A stretch of 64,000 nt of DNA from Desulfuribacillus alkaliarsenatis (GCF_001730225.1 NZ_MIJE01000035.1:1-64000), one strand, 5' to 3'; numbered from the stretch's first letter, positions 8,644 through 18,112 are shown. Made by a program: numbers and translations. Notes: generated from the letters alone by a model not told the origin.

Positions 8644-9465
8644 ATGCCGAAAATTCTTGTTAATGACCTAAATGTATACTATGAAATTCATGGTGAAGGT
8701 AGGCCATTGGTTTTTATTCATGGGGCTTGGATGACCCAAAAAATGTGGGACAAGCAAGTTGAACACTTCTCTAAGAACTTTCAGGTAATAACATATGATG
8801 TTAGAGGTCATGGGCAAACAGGCGGCTCAAGCTTTAAAAGCTATTCAATTGAATTGTTCGCTGAAGATCTTAATGAATTATTAAAGGCATTAAAAGTTCA
8901 GGCTCCAATAGTATGTGGTCTATCTATGGGTGGAATGATTGCACAAGCTTATGCTTCAAGGTTCCCTGAGAATATAAGTGCATTAATATTATCTGACACA
9001 GCCGTATCTACAGAGCTAACACTCAACGACAAGCTGTTAAAATATATTTTAGCGCCTAAGTGGATGTTCTTGCTAACTGTAAGGTTATTGGGCATGAAGA
9101 AATATACTGATTTTGCCATCTGGTATAGTCGCGTATCAAGAAGTAAAGAGTGGATAGGCGAGGATGAGCAAATCACAGAGTACATTAAAAATGAAATGCT
9201 CAAGTACGATGTTACGGAATTTAATAAAATATTTGCTGTATTATATGACTTTAAAATACAACCAATAGACAGGATAAAGTCACCGACGCTAATAATTAAC
9301 GGGGAGTATGAGTCTAAGTCTGTATTTAAACACGCTGAAAAGATGGAAAAGATGATTGATAAGGCTCAATCAGTTGTTATTAAAGGAGCGGGACATGTGC
9401 CAAACCTAGAAAAAGCAGCTGAGTTTAATCAAGTTATTGAGGATTTGATTGTAAAAGAAAATTAG
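8644..9465 (+). CDS. Alpha/beta hydrolase
   Basis: This is a typical 273-residue alpha/beta hydrolase. The oxyanion-hole segment HGAWM is at about residue 26, the nucleophile elbow GLSMGG has Ser94, an acid is expected in the INGEYES region, and the catalytic His251 lies in GAGHVPN. The start MPKILVNDLNVYYEIHGEG is characteristic of the 3-oxoadipate enol-lactonase-like and esterase subgroup. The substrate cannot be assigned. It is the last gene before a bidirectional terminator, and AAGGAG precedes the ATG. Confidence 0.88.
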   Translation: MPKILVNDLNVYYEIHGEGRPLVFIHGAWMTQKMWDKQVEHFSKNFQVITYDVRGHGQTGGSSFKSYSIELFAEDLNELLKALKVQAPIVCGLSMGGMIAQAYASRFPENISALILSDTAVSTELTLNDKLLKYILAPKWMFLLTVRLLGMKKYTDFAIWYSRVSRSKEWIGEDEQITEYIKNEMLKYDVTEFNKIFAVLYDFKIQPIDRIKSPTLIINGEYESKSVFKHAEKMEKMIDKAQSVVIKGAGHVPNLEKAAEFNQVIEDLIVKEN

Positions 9466-9477
9466 AAATTAGCATAT

Positions 9478-9515
9478 AAAATAAGGCACTCGCAACAGAA
9501 GCGAATGCCTTATTT
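9478..9515. terminator. Bidirectional hairpin terminator
   Basis: The stem is AAATAAGGCA against TGCCTTATTT, continued by TCGC/GCGA around a short loop. It lies between two convergent genes. Read on the minus strand it is followed by TTATTTTATAT, so it should serve the 754-residue protein gene as well as the hydrolase. Confidence 0.75.
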
Positions 9516-9556
9516 AGATAGAATATTTAGCATTTGCGTTTGGTAGTTTACTCTTT

Positions 9557-11821
9557 TTAATGCTTATATAGTCGATTTGCAATTTGTACTAATTTTGAAT
9601 CAATTGCAGAGTATTGAGCTTCAAAAGCACTAAGTATGTCGTTTTGTTCCTTGCGAAGCGCTGGTTCTACCATTTGCATAGATAATTTAATAAATGCTTC
9701 GTTAGGTGTTAAATCCTGCCTGGATAGGAAATCAATAGCTTCAAGTGCTGGCGTACCAGCAATATCTTGCAAGAGTCCTTCAATAGCTTCTGGTTGATAG
9801 TTATTCCGATAGTCTAACATTGCAGTATTCCAGCGATGGTCTTTGTCTGCCACATTGGTTATACCTGTAAGTATACGTAAAGCGGCTTCTGTTTTGTAGT
9901 ACTTACTTTCAGCCTTTAACAATTGCCCCAAGCCGTGCTCATAGTTTCCAAAGTGCCCTTCTATACTAGCTATTTGCATATGCTGCCAGTCATTGAGAGA
10001 AGCAATTGCTGCCAACCGCTTTAACGTATCATATGCGTTACTAAAATCATCTAAAGAGTAGTAATAGATACTTATGATGCTATCTAAGTAACCAGTGTGA
10101 CCAGTAATTTTATAAAGACGTTCATAGTATTCAATAGCCTTGTCAAAATCAGTGAAATTAAAACTCTCAGTATAAGCAGAAGTTTCAAAGCTATAGATTT
10201 TTGCAAGCATTCTTAATGCATGGGAGTAATTTGGGCTTTCTTCTAAAAGCTTTTCATAGGCTACAATAGCTTTTCCGTATTCTCGATTAAGTAATAATTT
10301 ATCGGCCTCAAGCAGTTCGCGATTAGAGATTGTAAAGTCTGTATTTTGACTAGCTACATATCCCCTAGAAGAAGTTAAAATAGTTCCATCTTCAGCATGG
10401 GCATCAACACCCCAAAAATATTTACCACCTGGCATTGCATAGCCAAATAGAGATTCTGGAGTTGGACCTTGCTTATCAAAGCTATAACCAGTTTGAAACG
10501 AGATTAAATCATCCATAGTTACTGTTGCTTGATTTGCGTAATGCTTTTCTAGCGGTCCCTGACCAAAGGAAGTGCCATTGTCAAAATATATGCCAAATCT
10601 CAGTGTGTAATAAGCTGCATCTGCTAATGGCTCCCAGCTAAAGTTTATTGTATCATCCTCAATTACTGCGCTATCAATAGGGTAATTAACTGTAAGTGTA
10701 TCTACTAGAGAAAAGTCCCAATGGTACGTTCCCTCTGTTTCCACTGTGAGCATAGATTGAGGAAAAGCTCCGCCTTTAAGAATTACATCCCCAACTACAT
10801 CTAAGTCAACGACAAATCCAAGCCCATATTCTCCAGGAGTAACATTATTAAAAGTAAACTCACCGTTATTATCACTTACAGTCCATAAAGCATCAGGCGA
10901 GCCGACAGGGAACGAATGTGGGTCATTGTACGGTTGTAGCATAATTTGAATATCAGATAAAGGCTTTCCATGAAGGTTTATACTACCAGTTACAATGCCT
11001 ACTCCTAGTGAATCTAGGTTATCTAATCTAGCTATCTTATTTTGAATGCTATCTGTTATCTCCTCGTAAAACCTAGATTCAAGTCTAATAGCTTCATGCT
11101 CTTGACGATTTCTATCAAGTTCGTATATTTCAGTATGGACTGCTATAGCGTGCTCATAATGCACTTTAGCTAATTCTATGTCTCCTGAAACTGCGTAAAG
11201 ATCGCCAAGCAGCACATGTAAATCAGGAATTTTCGCTTTGTTGTCTCTATCTAAAACATACTTAAGTAAATCAATGGCCTCAGTATAGTAGCTGTTGTTT
11301 CTTAGAGTATACGCAATATCGATAGCAATATAAGTATCAGGCCAACGATGTGTCTCAAAATAGTGCTTTATCGTATTCAACGCATCATCTATACGGTTTC
11401 TACTAATTGATTCTAATGCGTCCATAGTAGTTAGCGTCGTGATAGCTCTTTGCCCTTGAAAAGTATTTGGAAATCTCTCTGCAAGCTCTAGATAATATGT
11501 TTTTGCTTCTTCAGATACAACACGATTCATTCTTGAATGAAATCCACCTACTGATTTAGGAGTAATCATTAGAAGGTTATTATTCATAGTAATATCAGCG
11601 GCTTTCTCTAAAGCTTCAGCGGTTTTCCCGCTGCGTGGAAAATATTGACTGATACGGTCGTAGTAGACTTTTGCAGTCTCTGTTTCACCTTTAGCTCGAT
11701 AATTATCGCCGATAGCCATCAATGCAGAAGGTAAGAATATATAACCAAGCATAATAATTGCCAACAATGCCCCTATAGTGGTAATAACATGCTTTACTTT
11801 AAAGCGAATATATTGTTTCAT
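9557..11821 (-). CDS. Membrane-anchored TPR protein with carboxypeptidase-regulatory-like domain
   Basis: The 754-residue protein has one N-terminal membrane helix (about residues 14-34) followed by TPR-like helical repeats (about 35-260). Next comes a small beta-sandwich resembling CarboxypepD_reg domains (GKPLSDIQIMLQPY to NNVTPGEYGLGF, about 283-335), then a fibronectin-like beta region (about 375-480) and further TPR repeats to the C-terminus. It is probably exposed on the outer face. It is the last gene of an ECF sigma factor operon, 28 bases after the putative anti-sigma gene, so it is likely a sigma-controlled envelope component or co-regulator. AGGAGAGG precedes the ATG. Confidence 0.75.
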   Translation of the reverse strand: MKQYIRFKVKHVITTIGALLAIIMLGYIFLPSALMAIGDNYRAKGETETAKVYYDRISQYFPRSGKTAEALEKAADITMNNNLLMITPKSVGGFHSRMNRVVSEEAKTYYLELAERFPNTFQGQRAITTLTTMDALESISRNRIDDALNTIKHYFETHRWPDTYIAIDIAYTLRNNSYYTEAIDLLKYVLDRDNKAKIPDLHVLLGDLYAVSGDIELAKVHYEHAIAVHTEIYELDRNRQEHEAIRLESRFYEEITDSIQNKIARLDNLDSLGVGIVTGSINLHGKPLSDIQIMLQPYNDPHSFPVGSPDALWTVSDNNGEFTFNNVTPGEYGLGFVVDLDVVGDVILKGGAFPQSMLTVETEGTYHWDFSLVDTLTVNYPIDSAVIEDDTINFSWEPLADAAYYTLRFGIYFDNGTSFGQGPLEKHYANQATVTMDDLISFQTGYSFDKQGPTPESLFGYAMPGGKYFWGVDAHAEDGTILTSSRGYVASQNTDFTISNRELLEADKLLLNREYGKAIVAYEKLLEESPNYSHALRMLAKIYSFETSAYTESFNFTDFDKAIEYYERLYKITGHTGYLDSIISIYYYSLDDFSNAYDTLKRLAAIASLNDWQHMQIASIEGHFGNYEHGLGQLLKAESKYYKTEAALRILTGITNVADKDHRWNTAMLDYRNNYQPEAIEGLLQDIAGTPALEAIDFLSRQDLTPNEAFIKLSMQMVEPALRKEQNDILSAFEAQYSAIDSKLVQIANRLYKH

Positions 11822-11849
11822 TATGGATCACCTCTCCTATTGGCTGCTC

Positions 11850-12167
11850 TTAAATATTATTTGATGTTTTCTGTTCAACACTTAGAGAGCTGGCCATTTG
11901 CATTTCTATGATTTGGTAGCGAGGCTGTGGAACGTCGCCAGGCAGTAACAGGGAACTTAGAAACATAAATCCAGCGGCTAGACAAGCAACAGTAACAGCA
12001 GAAAATGCTGGCATTGGAATGCGAATTTCTGTTTCCATAAATCTTCTCATCGGAGTTTGTGTCTGTGCTTTATGGCGCATAGCGATAAGCTTTTGTTTCT
12101 GTCCATCGTTAAGGGTAATCGATTTTGTATTTTCACTAAATAATTGCTTGATTTTTTGCTTATCCAT
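11850..12167 (-). CDS. Putative anti-sigma factor, single membrane helix
   Basis: This 105-residue protein has a basic cytosolic N-terminal half (residues 1-50), one membrane segment (about 53-74) and a short outer tail. Its ATG overlaps the stop of the ECF sigma gene by one base (TAATG), the classic arrangement for a co-translated anti-sigma factor. It lacks the HxxxCxxC zinc motif of ZAS-type anti-sigma factors, so the assignment rests on topology and position. It might instead be a regulator of the sigma factor with a different fold. Confidence 0.65.
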   Translation of the reverse strand: MDKQKIKQLFSENTKSITLNDGQKQKLIAMRHKAQTQTPMRRFMETEIRIPMPAFSAVTVACLAAGFMFLSSLLLPGDVPQPRYQIIEMQMASSLSVEQKTSNNI

Positions 12168-12712
12168 TACTGAAGCCCCCTGTCTACCAATATTTTTTGC
12201 AATTGCTCTCGGCCTCTAGCCAATCTAGATTTTATAGCAGAGTCACTGACGTCAAGTATCTCTGCAATTTCATATATTTTTAACTCTTCGTAGTAATGAA
12301 GGTAAAGAACATCACGGTATTTTATCGGTAGTGAAGTAAGTACTTCTCTAACCTGTTCATGTCGATCTTTCTTTTCTATAATTTCTTCAGGCAGCGGGCT
12401 AGCGTCCGTTGCTTTAATATCCCAGAGGTACGTGATTTTTTTAAAAAAACTAGGTCGTACTTTATTTTTAGCTTTATTTAAAGCTACGCGTACAAGCCAA
12501 GTATAGAGAGAACTATCCCCTTTAAATGTGTAAAGTTTTTCATATAAACCTATAAAGGTTTCTTGCACAACATCCACTGCAAGTTGGCGGTCACCTACAA
12601 TGGTATAAGCAAGGTGCAGAATTCTATCACCATAAAGTGTGACTATCTCAGCGTAGGCAGCTTCATCATTAGCCTTTAGTCTATTTAACAAATCGTCCCC
12701 GGGGCTTACCAT
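12167..12712 (-). CDS. ECF RNA polymerase sigma factor
   Basis: This is an ECF-type sigma-70 factor of 181 residues. Region 2 (about residues 5-75) contains the DVVQETFIGLYEKLYTF core-binding and -10 recognition segment. Region 4 (about 115-170) contains the helix-turn-helix YEELKIYEIAEILDVSDSA and then KSRLARGREQL. I chose ATG 12712, with AGAGAGGA upstream. The in-frame extension to 12838 would add a hydrophobic tail (FILFFVAFLIILLIIL) foreign to sigma factors. A possible autoregulated ECF promoter lies just upstream. The gene leads an operon with the anti-sigma and the TPR protein. Confidence 0.92.
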   Translation of the reverse strand: MVSPGDDLLNRLKANDEAAYAEIVTLYGDRILHLAYTIVGDRQLAVDVVQETFIGLYEKLYTFKGDSSLYTWLVRVALNKAKNKVRPSFFKKITYLWDIKATDASPLPEEIIEKKDRHEQVREVLTSLPIKYRDVLYLHYYEELKIYEIAEILDVSDSAIKSRLARGREQLQKILVDRGLQ

Positions 12713-12734
12713 AACTTCACGTCCTCTCTTACCA

Positions 12735-12764
12735 CTTAGACACATCATATAGCATTTTGGTTGC
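12735..12764 (-). promoter_or_regulatory. Candidate ECF-type autoregulatory promoter
   Basis: On the minus strand a GCAACC -35-like element (12764-12759) is followed, about 16 bases on, by GTGTCTAAG (12743-12735), resembling the -10 element of ECF promoters. It ends 22 bases before the sigma factor ATG, leaving room for a short leader with the ribosome binding site. This is pattern matching only. Confidence 0.35.
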
Positions 12765-12821
12765 AAAATAATTAATAAAATTATTAAAAAAGCAACAAAA
12801 AATAAAATAAACAAAAACCTA

Positions 12822-12850
12822 TTGCAATTAAATAACATGCGATATATAAT
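12822..12850 (+). promoter_or_regulatory. Sigma-A-type promoter for the TetR/serine hydrolase genes
   Basis: TTGCAA at 12822-12827 and TATAAT at 12845-12850 are separated by 17 bases, a near-consensus sigma-A promoter. The 11-mer CGATATATAAT containing the -10 recurs at 12868-12878, 28 bases on. This gives a second potential -10 or a regulator site close to the divergent sigma factor gene. Confidence 0.55.
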
Positions 12851-12947
12851 AAGTGTTAGATAACGGTCGATATATAATGAGCGATATGCGAAAATAAGGG
12901 AAAACTAACAACTAAATAACCTAACATCTATATAGGAGGAATTTTGA

Positions 12948-13523
12948 ATGCCACCAAAAACCAAATTCGCACAAGAGGAAATCGTAGAAGCAGCTTTTGA
13001 AATCGCCAAAGAAGAAGGAATAGAAAGCATCACTATCCGTAAGGTAGCCAGTAAACTAGGCAGTTCAATCGCACCAATATACGTTAACTTTAAAACCATA
13101 GAAGAGCTAAAGGAGGCAGTAATACAGAGAATCTTTAAGTTATCTGAAGAGCTTCTAAAGGTTCGCTATACTGACCAACCGTTTTTGAACGTAGGGATTG
13201 CAAGCTTAAGATTTGCAAAGGATTATCCAATGTTGTTTAGGGATCTAATGCTTAGTAATAACAAATATCTACAGAATCATCAACCTGATTTAAGTGGTGT
13301 ATTTCAAGAGATGGGGCAGGATCCAGAACTTGAAGGCTTCACACAGGAACAGATGCTGGAAGTTTTATTTAAAATGAGAGTTTTCACTTTGGGATTGTCT
13401 GTTATGGAGGCGAACGGTTTGTTACCAAAAGAATTTGATGATCAAGCAGTAATTGATTTTTTAGCAAGTATGGGATCTGATGTCGTAGCTGCGGCACGTT
13501 TAAAGTCTCAAAATAATGACTAA
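12948..13523 (+). CDS. TetR/AcrR family transcriptional regulator
   Basis: The 191-residue protein has a TetR_N helix-turn-helix domain at residues about 8-55, where ITIRKVASKLGSSIAPIYVNF is the recognition part, followed by an all-helical ligand-binding domain. TAGGAGG before the ATG is a near-perfect ribosome binding site. It lies 16 bases ahead of two serine hydrolase genes and probably controls them. The repeated CGATATATAAT upstream is a possible operator. Confidence 0.88.
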   Translation: MPPKTKFAQEEIVEAAFEIAKEEGIESITIRKVASKLGSSIAPIYVNFKTIEELKEAVIQRIFKLSEELLKVRYTDQPFLNVGIASLRFAKDYPMLFRDLMLSNNKYLQNHQPDLSGVFQEMGQDPELEGFTQEQMLEVLFKMRVFTLGLSVMEANGLLPKEFDDQAVIDFLASMGSDVVAAARLKSQNND

Positions 13524-13538
13524 GGAAGTGAGTAATCG

Positions 13539-14615
13539 ATGAATACGGAACAGGTAATTAAGGCCATTGAAGACTCCTTTAGAAAGCAAGTTCAAAAAGA
13601 CGATAAAGTTCAAAACGCCTATTTAATGGTTCATTGGGAAAAGGCAGACATTCATATGAACATTGCAGAAGGAGAAACCAGAGGTATTACTGCAAATCCA
13701 CAACAGCCAAACTATATGGCTAGCGTCGGCAAAATATTTACTGCTACCCTAATAGCAATGCTACACGAACAAGGAAAGCTATCCTTTGAAGATCAAATAA
13801 TAAAGTATATTGATGAAGATATAGCAAAAAAACTCCATGTATACAAGGGTAAAGACTATACAGATCAAATTAAAATTAAGCATTTATTGAATCAAACATC
13901 AGGATTGTTCGATAACTTCTGGCCGCTAATAGATCAGATGCTAGAAAACCCAGATTTCAACATGAGCCCTAAGGAAGCAATTATCTGGGGTCGAGATAAC
14001 CTCGAGTCAAAAGACATTCCAGGGAAAAAACTATACTATACAGACACGAACTATCATTTACTAGGGTTAATCATAGAAAGGGTAACTGGTAAAACCTTTG
14101 ACCAGGCACTAAAAGAATATTTCTTCCAACCACTTGATATGAAGCACTCTTATGTTCTTCATACATCAGAGCCAATTGAAAAGTGCCCTTATCCAATGGC
14201 AGACTTTTATTTCAAAGGAAATAGAATAAATGATTATCAGGGGTACAAGGGGATTGATTATGCTGGCGGTGGCGTGGTAGCTACGAATGAGGACTTGCTG
14301 AAATTTATGAAGGCACTGGCAACATATAGGTTAGTGAGCAAAGAAACGCTAGATTTAATGAAACAGGATAAAGCGCGCTTTGGAATAGCAATTGATTACG
14401 GTTATAGTATTTGGCAATTTAAAACAATACCAATAATCATGCCTAAGAAGTTTAATTGCTGGGGATGTGTCGGGGCGACAGGTGCCTTTATGTTTTATCA
14501 TCCAGAATTAGATGCTTATGTAATTGGTAACTTTAACGACGTTTCTTATATGAGTAAAGGTTTAATGTTTATGCTTAAAAAGGTTATTAACAACTTAACA
14601 AAGCTAAAAGTATAG
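13539..14615 (+). CDS. Serine hydrolase, class C beta-lactamase fold, cytosolic
   Basis: The protein belongs to the beta-lactamase/esterase family. The nucleophile motif SVGK is at residues 62-65. The second motif is YTDTNYHLLG near residue 164, where the usual YxN is YxD, a form common in esterases of this fold. The KTG/HGG-like region is replaced by GATGAF. No signal peptide is present, so it is probably an intracellular esterase or peptidase rather than a true beta-lactamase. Its 358 residues are normal for the family. It follows the TetR gene at 15 bases and precedes a larger, exported member of the same family. Confidence 0.82.
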   Translation: MNTEQVIKAIEDSFRKQVQKDDKVQNAYLMVHWEKADIHMNIAEGETRGITANPQQPNYMASVGKIFTATLIAMLHEQGKLSFEDQIIKYIDEDIAKKLHVYKGKDYTDQIKIKHLLNQTSGLFDNFWPLIDQMLENPDFNMSPKEAIIWGRDNLESKDIPGKKLYYTDTNYHLLGLIIERVTGKTFDQALKEYFFQPLDMKHSYVLHTSEPIEKCPYPMADFYFKGNRINDYQGYKGIDYAGGGVVATNEDLLKFMKALATYRLVSKETLDLMKQDKARFGIAIDYGYSIWQFKTIPIIMPKKFNCWGCVGATGAFMFYHPELDAYVIGNFNDVSYMSKGLMFMLKKVINNLTKLKV

Positions 14616-14642
14616 CTAAAATAATGGACTGGGGATAGCAAG

Positions 14643-16541
14643 ATGTTAAAAGTAAAAAAGGTTATGGTAAGGATGCTACTAATCGGTTTAGTACTCATAT
14701 TCTTACAGGCTTCCAGCGCTGTAGCGGAGTCTATAAATAAAGATGATATTACTGTATATCTAGATGAGATAATTAAAGCGCAAATCGAGGAGCATAATAT
14801 ACCGAATTCTACCGTGGCAGTGGTGATTGATGGGCAAGTTGCGTTTATGAAGGGCTACGGTTATTCAGACTTAGATGATTTAAAGGCAGTTGACCCAGCG
14901 AATACAATATTTCGCGTCGGTTCCACTTCCAAAGTATTTACATGGACTGCTGTAATGCAATTAGTAGAGCAAGGAAAGATAGATTTAAAAGCAGACGTTA
15001 ATACGTATCTAGATTTCAAGCTAAATACTAGCTCAGTAACTATGGAACATTTGTTAAGTCATACGGCAGGGTTTGAAGACACTATTACTGATTTGTTCGC
15101 AATTTCAGAACATCATTTTCTTAGTTTAGAAGAGTATTTAAAAAAGCATGTTCCAGCACATATTTATCCAGCTGGCGAAGTAATTGCGTACTCGAACTAT
15201 GGAACTACTTTGGCAGGATATATTGTGGAAAGGGTTTCTGGCATGTCGTTTGAACAGTATGTGGATGAACATATACTTGCACCTTTAGGGATGGGAAAAA
15301 GCACATTTGAACAGCCATTGCCAGTGCATCTAGCACCTTTTATGACGAAGGGATATCGTTATATTGATGGAGAGTTTGTCGAGGGAAGCTTTGAATTAAT
15401 GCCAGCTCCTGCCGGTGGCTTGAGCACAACAGCCGCAGATATGGCTCAATTTATGTTAGCTCATTTGCAAGCTGATGATCGAATTTTACAACCCGAAACA
15501 TACAAGCAAATGCATAGACAGCTATACAGCCAGCATCCTTACGTCGATGGGATAGCCCATGGTTTTATAGAACAACGGGTGAATGGGCAACGAGCTTTAG
15601 CCCACGGTGGCAGTACGATGTTATTTGATAGTGGTATGTACCTGATACCAGAACAAAATATAGGCATATTTTACGCATACAGTGGTGGCAATTATTTATT
15701 ACATGTAGAATTATTTCAAGCATTCATGGATCAATATTTTCCAGTGGATAATATGGTTGTTCAGGAGTCATTAATTGGAGCAAAAGAAAGGGCAAAACAG
15801 TATGTTGGCGAATATCATCCTAATCGGAGAAATATATCGACGGATGAGAAAATACTTGCATTAGTAATGGGGCCGATGACTGTAAAAGCAGATGTAGATG
15901 GTTCGTTACTAGTATCTAACATGATGGAGACAAATCGTTTTGTTGAGATAGAGCCAGGGATTTATCGAAATACTAGAGAGGGCATGTCAATGGACCCTTA
16001 TGGTCAATTCCGTACAATAGTGTTTGATACGACTCCCTATGGAGAGTTACTATTAGTTACAGATGGCGTAATGAGCTATACGAAAGCAGCTTGGAATGAG
16101 ACTACAGTCTTTACGCTCGGGACGATTCTGATATCGATAATGATATTAATTGGCTCTCTGATATATTGGGTAGCCGCATTTATTGTAAGGAAAGTAAAAG
16201 GTAATAATACTCAGGAGACTACTAGGTTAGCTGTAATAGGTCGGTTGGTAGCGATAGCTTTTGCAGTGCTAGTGTTAGCGTTTTTACTAAGTTTTCTAGC
16301 AGGTTCTGAGATGGATCCCGTTTACCAGTTGCCAGTAAGTGCCTTTGACCCAGCTCCTACTAGCTTACTAGATTTAATACGACCTATTATGCTGGTTGTT
16401 ATAGGAATAGCATTGATAGGATTTATGGTACTGATATGGTTTAAGAAGCAAGGGAGCTTAGGAGCTCGTATACACTATACAGTCTTTACAGGAGCGGCAA
16501 TACTGTTAATTTGGGTACTAAATAATTGGAATTTGTTATAA
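14643..16541 (+). CDS. Exported serine hydrolase with C-terminal membrane domain
   Basis: Residues 1-28 form a signal peptide (cleavage near AVA-ES). The beta-lactamase/PBP-like domain shows the nucleophile motif STSK at 94-97, YSNYG near residue 185 and HGG near residue 319. Residues from about 490 hold three to four membrane helices, so the catalytic domain faces outside and the protein is anchored at its C-terminus. Related Bacillus proteins act on peptidoglycan peptides, D-amino acid peptides or esters; the substrate here is unknown. It lies 27 bases after a cytosolic paralogue, probably in one TetR-led operon. Confidence 0.85.
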   Translation: MLKVKKVMVRMLLIGLVLIFLQASSAVAESINKDDITVYLDEIIKAQIEEHNIPNSTVAVVIDGQVAFMKGYGYSDLDDLKAVDPANTIFRVGSTSKVFTWTAVMQLVEQGKIDLKADVNTYLDFKLNTSSVTMEHLLSHTAGFEDTITDLFAISEHHFLSLEEYLKKHVPAHIYPAGEVIAYSNYGTTLAGYIVERVSGMSFEQYVDEHILAPLGMGKSTFEQPLPVHLAPFMTKGYRYIDGEFVEGSFELMPAPAGGLSTTAADMAQFMLAHLQADDRILQPETYKQMHRQLYSQHPYVDGIAHGFIEQRVNGQRALAHGGSTMLFDSGMYLIPEQNIGIFYAYSGGNYLLHVELFQAFMDQYFPVDNMVVQESLIGAKERAKQYVGEYHPNRRNISTDEKILALVMGPMTVKADVDGSLLVSNMMETNRFVEIEPGIYRNTREGMSMDPYGQFRTIVFDTTPYGELLLVTDGVMSYTKAAWNETTVFTLGTILISIMILIGSLIYWVAAFIVRKVKGNNTQETTRLAVIGRLVAIAFAVLVLAFLLSFLAGSEMDPVYQLPVSAFDPAPTSLLDLIRPIMLVVIGIALIGFMVLIWFKKQGSLGARIHYTVFTGAAILLIWVLNNWNLL

Positions 16542-16578
16542 TTGATTTAGCATATAACAATAAGGAGAGCCGATTATT

Positions 16579-17352
16579 GTGGAGAATATTAACGAAGAAA
16601 TTGTAAAGGCATTAGACGGCGATGACGGGCGCTTATACCCGTATATACCGTACTTATTACAAGATTTATGGGATATAGGCACGAATCCGCAAACTGTCAT
16701 TGGGTTGCTAAAGGATAACAACATAGCTATCGGTAAGGATACGCGTGTCTTAGATTTAGGCTGCGGAAAAGGGGCAGTATCTGTTCAGCTTGCCAAAGCA
16801 TTCGGGGTATCGGTCTATGGAATTGATGCTATGGGAGCTTTTATACAAGAAGCAATAGCTAAAGCTGATGAATATGGCGTTTCAGAACTATGCCAGTTCG
16901 AAGTAAAAGATATTAGAGATGTAGTACAAGAGGGCAAATTATACGATATTGTTATCTTTGGGGCTGTCAGCCCAACAATTGTATATGGCAATTATCAGGA
17001 TGCGATTTCCTCTTTAACAAAATGTATCAAGCCAGGTGGGAATCTGATTTTAGATGACGGTTATATCGAGGATGACTCAGACTATCAGGATAGTAGAGTA
17101 TGTAAATATAGCGAGTTAATGGGTCTTTTTAGCTCCAATGGCTTTACCTGTATAGAAGAGCGTTATGAAACAGAAACAGTTGATTTAAATGAATATTATA
17201 CCGAGAGAATTAGAATAAGGGCAAATGAGCTATCGGCTGAATATCCAGAGCAGGCTGAGTTATTTATGGGCTATGTCGAAAGTCAGGAGCAAGAATGTGA
17301 TATTCTAGCTAACAAATTGGTTTGTGCAACTTGGTTATTTAAATACGTGTAA
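16579..17352 (+). CDS. Class I SAM-dependent methyltransferase
   Basis: The SAM-binding motif I is VLDLGCGKGAVS (about residues 57-68), followed by an acidic end of strand 2 (YGIDAMG) and motif-IV-like DIVIFGAVSP. A 50-residue N-terminal extension precedes the fold. The substrate is unknown; the family includes small-molecule methylases. It starts with GTG at 16579 behind AAGGAGAG. It is 37 bases after the exported serine hydrolase and could share its transcript. Confidence 0.85.
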   Translation: MENINEEIVKALDGDDGRLYPYIPYLLQDLWDIGTNPQTVIGLLKDNNIAIGKDTRVLDLGCGKGAVSVQLAKAFGVSVYGIDAMGAFIQEAIAKADEYGVSELCQFEVKDIRDVVQEGKLYDIVIFGAVSPTIVYGNYQDAISSLTKCIKPGGNLILDDGYIEDDSDYQDSRVCKYSELMGLFSSNGFTCIEERYETETVDLNEYYTERIRIRANELSAEYPEQAELFMGYVESQEQECDILANKLVCATWLFKYV

Positions 17353-17392
17353 CATTAATCATAACAAGGAAAACTAGGAGGCGATTGGGGTC

Positions 17393-17977
17393 ATGAAAAA
17401 GGGGTTACTTTTAATAGCGGTGTTAGTATTCTCTTTAGCTATTTTAGGATGCAATGCCAAAATACAAGAAGAGGAACCAGTTGTAGCGCCGAACGAAGAA
17501 AAACCTGCTGCAGAGCTTAGTATCGACGAAGTTCAGGAGGCATACTATAAGGCTGTTGAAGCATACGGATGGTTTGACATGACTACCATGCCTGTTGATT
17601 CTACCATGAAAGAAATTGATGGCATGATATACAATCGAGTCGATCATAGTAGCATTAAAACCTATGCTGATCTCGAAGAATACCTACACTCATTATTCGC
17701 TTCAGATATTGTTGACAGACTACTGGACCCAAGCTTTAAGCGCTATCGTGATATTGACGGAGAATTGTACGGGATTCTTGCAGATAGAGGGTCTGATATC
17801 TTCAAGGGAGACGAAACACTAGAGATTGAGAAAGAGAATGATACCAAATTCGTTTGCATAGTTGAGGTTGAATTGCTTGATGAGGATTTTAAGGTTACAG
17901 ATTACGAAGCCCATGAATTTGCCTATGAGCTGGTAGATGGTCAATGGGTGTTTACAAATTTTTATATGGTTAGATAA
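17393..17977 (+). CDS. Lipoprotein, IseA-like
   Basis: The N-terminus is a lipoprotein signal peptide with lipobox LAILGC (Cys20). The mature part (about residues 42-194) has the order seen in IseA/YoeB-type proteins: an EAYYKAVEAYGWF helix, a YADLEEYLHSLF segment and a late YELVDGQWVFTNFY strand. IseA of Bacillus subtilis inhibits cell-wall DL-endopeptidases. The match is from memory of the pattern and is moderate. The gene ends before a very strong bidirectional terminator. Confidence 0.6.
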   Translation: MKKGLLLIAVLVFSLAILGCNAKIQEEEPVVAPNEEKPAAELSIDEVQEAYYKAVEAYGWFDMTTMPVDSTMKEIDGMIYNRVDHSSIKTYADLEEYLHSLFASDIVDRLLDPSFKRYRDIDGELYGILADRGSDIFKGDETLEIEKENDTKFVCIVEVELLDEDFKVTDYEAHEFAYELVDGQWVFTNFYMVR

Positions 17978-18050
17978 AGAACGCCGCTGAGATAAACTTA
18001 AATATTAGCTAGGATCAATCGAGTAGATTGAATTTTAGAATTTGGCAGAA

Positions 18051-18105
18051 AAGAACAAGAGTAGTTGAAATAGTATTTAAACCTATTTCAACTACTCTTG
18101 TTCTT
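18051..18105. terminator. Bidirectional terminator with a 23-bp perfect stem
   Basis: Positions 18051-18073 and 18083-18105 are perfect reverse complements around a nine-base loop (TATTTAAAC). TTCTTATTTT follows on the plus strand. It separates the convergent lipoprotein and SurA-like genes. Confidence 0.85.
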
Positions 18106-18112
18106 ATTTTCA

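Noticed and set aside
12713-12838. Hydrophobic N-terminal extension of the first ECF sigma factor
   Set aside because: It lacks a ribosome binding site, is foreign to sigma factors and would run over the likely promoter. ATG 12712 is used.
13539-14615. True beta-lactamase resistance gene
   Set aside because: It has no signal peptide, has YTD instead of YxN and lacks a KTG motif. An intracellular esterase or peptidase is more likely.
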